From an uncultured Winogradskyella sp. (GTDB lineage Bacteria > Bacteroidota > Bacteroidia > Flavobacteriales > Flavobacteriaceae), in contig NZ_CANLYI010000012.1 in the NCBI RefSeq assembly GCF_947495255.1, positions 25,238 through 89,237 on the forward strand: a stretch of 64,000 bases of DNA, read 5' to 3'. The notes under the pieces are model-generated. The model had not been told where the DNA came from and did not search any database. It worked only from the letters and a program-made list of their open reading frames with translations. The position numbers and the translations under genes are program-made. Shown piece by piece: positions 63,737 to 64,000 of this stretch (the stretch's first letter is position 1; every line of letters starts with the position of its first letter).

Positions 63737-63937
63737 GCCTACAGGTAACAAAGTGTAAAAATAATAAGGGTTTTAGTGCTTATCCCAAAGTGAAGTGCAT
63801 TTTACAAAGTCCGCAAAATTTACAATTTTGCATGTCTATTAATTAAAGAAAAAATTGCAAATTTGGCTAAGTGATAAATTGAAAGTTCAGTCCTTCGAAA
63901 TCCCTTACTATTCTTACACAAACCGTTGGCTTCAATA
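63737..63937 (+). other. attC-like recombination element 2 and start of unit 3
   Basis: Layout: GCCTACAGGTAAC (63737-63749), AAA, arm GTGTAAAAATAATAAGGG (63753-63770), spacer, arm CCCTTACTATTCTTACAC (63902-63919), AAACC, then GTTGGCTTCAATA (63925-63937). Arms match at 16 of 18 bases. An inner hairpin GCAAAATT-TAC-AATTTTGC lies near 63814-63833. Spacing (3 bases before the first arm, 5 after the second) is identical to element 1. Bases 63938-64000 open a third unit; no gene is visible in it. Confidence 0.6.
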
Positions 63938-64000
63938 ACTCAGCGTAACCAAAACTGGAATTTTAAGCCATCAAAACCTTAACCTAAAGCCGAACAGTTC

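Larger units (their letters stand above)
62633..63924 (+). mobile_element. Array of two integron-like gene cassettes
   Basis: Unit 1 spans 62633-63242 and unit 2 spans 63243-63924. Each begins with GTT plus about ten bases and ends with the reverse complement of that same segment, followed by a structured element. Unit 1: GTTGTGTGTAATG pairs with 63112-63124; unit 2: GTTACCTGTAAGC pairs with 63737-63749. Each pairing has one mismatch, at the same place. Each unit holds one small gene. This is the organisation of circularisable cassettes in integron arrays or integrase-less attC clusters. No integrase is in the window and the ends are not the canonical GTTRRRY. Confidence 0.6.

Noticed and set aside
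62633..64000. Canonical integron attC sites with GTTRRRY ends
   Set aside because: The boundary bases (GTTGTGT, GTTACCT, GTTGGCT) do not all match GTTRRRY, so the elements are called attC-like and not attC.
1..64000. CRISPR arrays, insertion sequences, prophage genes and tRNA genes
   Set aside because: I found no regularly spaced repeats of that type, no transposase or phage protein, and no cloverleaf other than the tRNA-like ends of ssrA.

Overview
This window reads as chromosomal DNA of a marine-type member of the Flavobacteriaceae (Bacteroidetes). The evidence is the AT-rich composition, the scarcity of Shine-Dalgarno sequences, repeated Bacteroidetes -7 boxes of the form TAnnTTTG just ahead of genes, many lipoprotein and signal peptides, flavobacterial gene families (DUF2851, a 1000-residue TPR protein paired with an outer-membrane barrel, FdtA/DegT sugar genes, kdsA) and a tmRNA whose tag reads GENNYALAA. 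I cannot name the genus. No rRNA, tRNA, insertion sequence, prophage or CRISPR array is visible.

Layout. 1-10.2 kb: the start of an alpha-amylase lipoprotein under a LacI-type operator, then a minus-strand run of housekeeping and signalling genes (acyl-CoA dehydrogenase, helix-hairpin-helix protein, Na+/alanine symporter, K+ channel, PspC-like protein, DUF2851, hybrid histidine kinase and FIST sensor). 10.2-10.9 kb is a recombination scar holding a chimeric gene remnant. 10.9-24 kb: mixed metabolic and envelope genes, including a natural fusion of a sterol desaturase with a glycerophosphodiester phosphodiesterase. 23.6-30.2 kb: the barrel/TPR pair and a beta-helix protein. 31-44 kb: a surface-polysaccharide locus with glycosyltransferases, a FdtA/DegT pair for a 3-amino-3,6-dideoxyhexose, two tandem flippases and an MBOAT/SGNH acyl-transfer pair. 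44-53 kb: typA, kdsA, a B12-dependent ribonucleotide reductase and small membrane proteins. 53-59 kb: two small operons of membrane proteins that share one operator. 59-62 kb: a gene with two in-frame stops, two oxidoreductases, a probable structured small RNA and ssrA.

The most unusual part is the last 1.5 kb, directly downstream of ssrA. Two small genes each sit in a unit that begins with GTT plus about ten bases and ends with the reverse complement of that same sequence. Each is followed by a structured element with one shared geometry: three bases, an 18-bp inverted-repeat arm, a spacer, the second arm, then a five-base ending ..AACC and the next GTT. This is the logic of integron gene cassettes and attC sites, although the sequences are not canonical. 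A third unit starts at the window edge.

Regulation. Two promoter regions (before the class II ribonucleotide reductase and before a small membrane protein) carry TGAC-N4-GTCA centred about 32-33 bases upstream of the -7 box, which fits one Crp/Fnr-type activator acting on both. Two other promoters share an ACTTTG-N5-CAAAGT operator and flank a winged-helix regulator. All functional assignments come from reading the translations; no database search was run.
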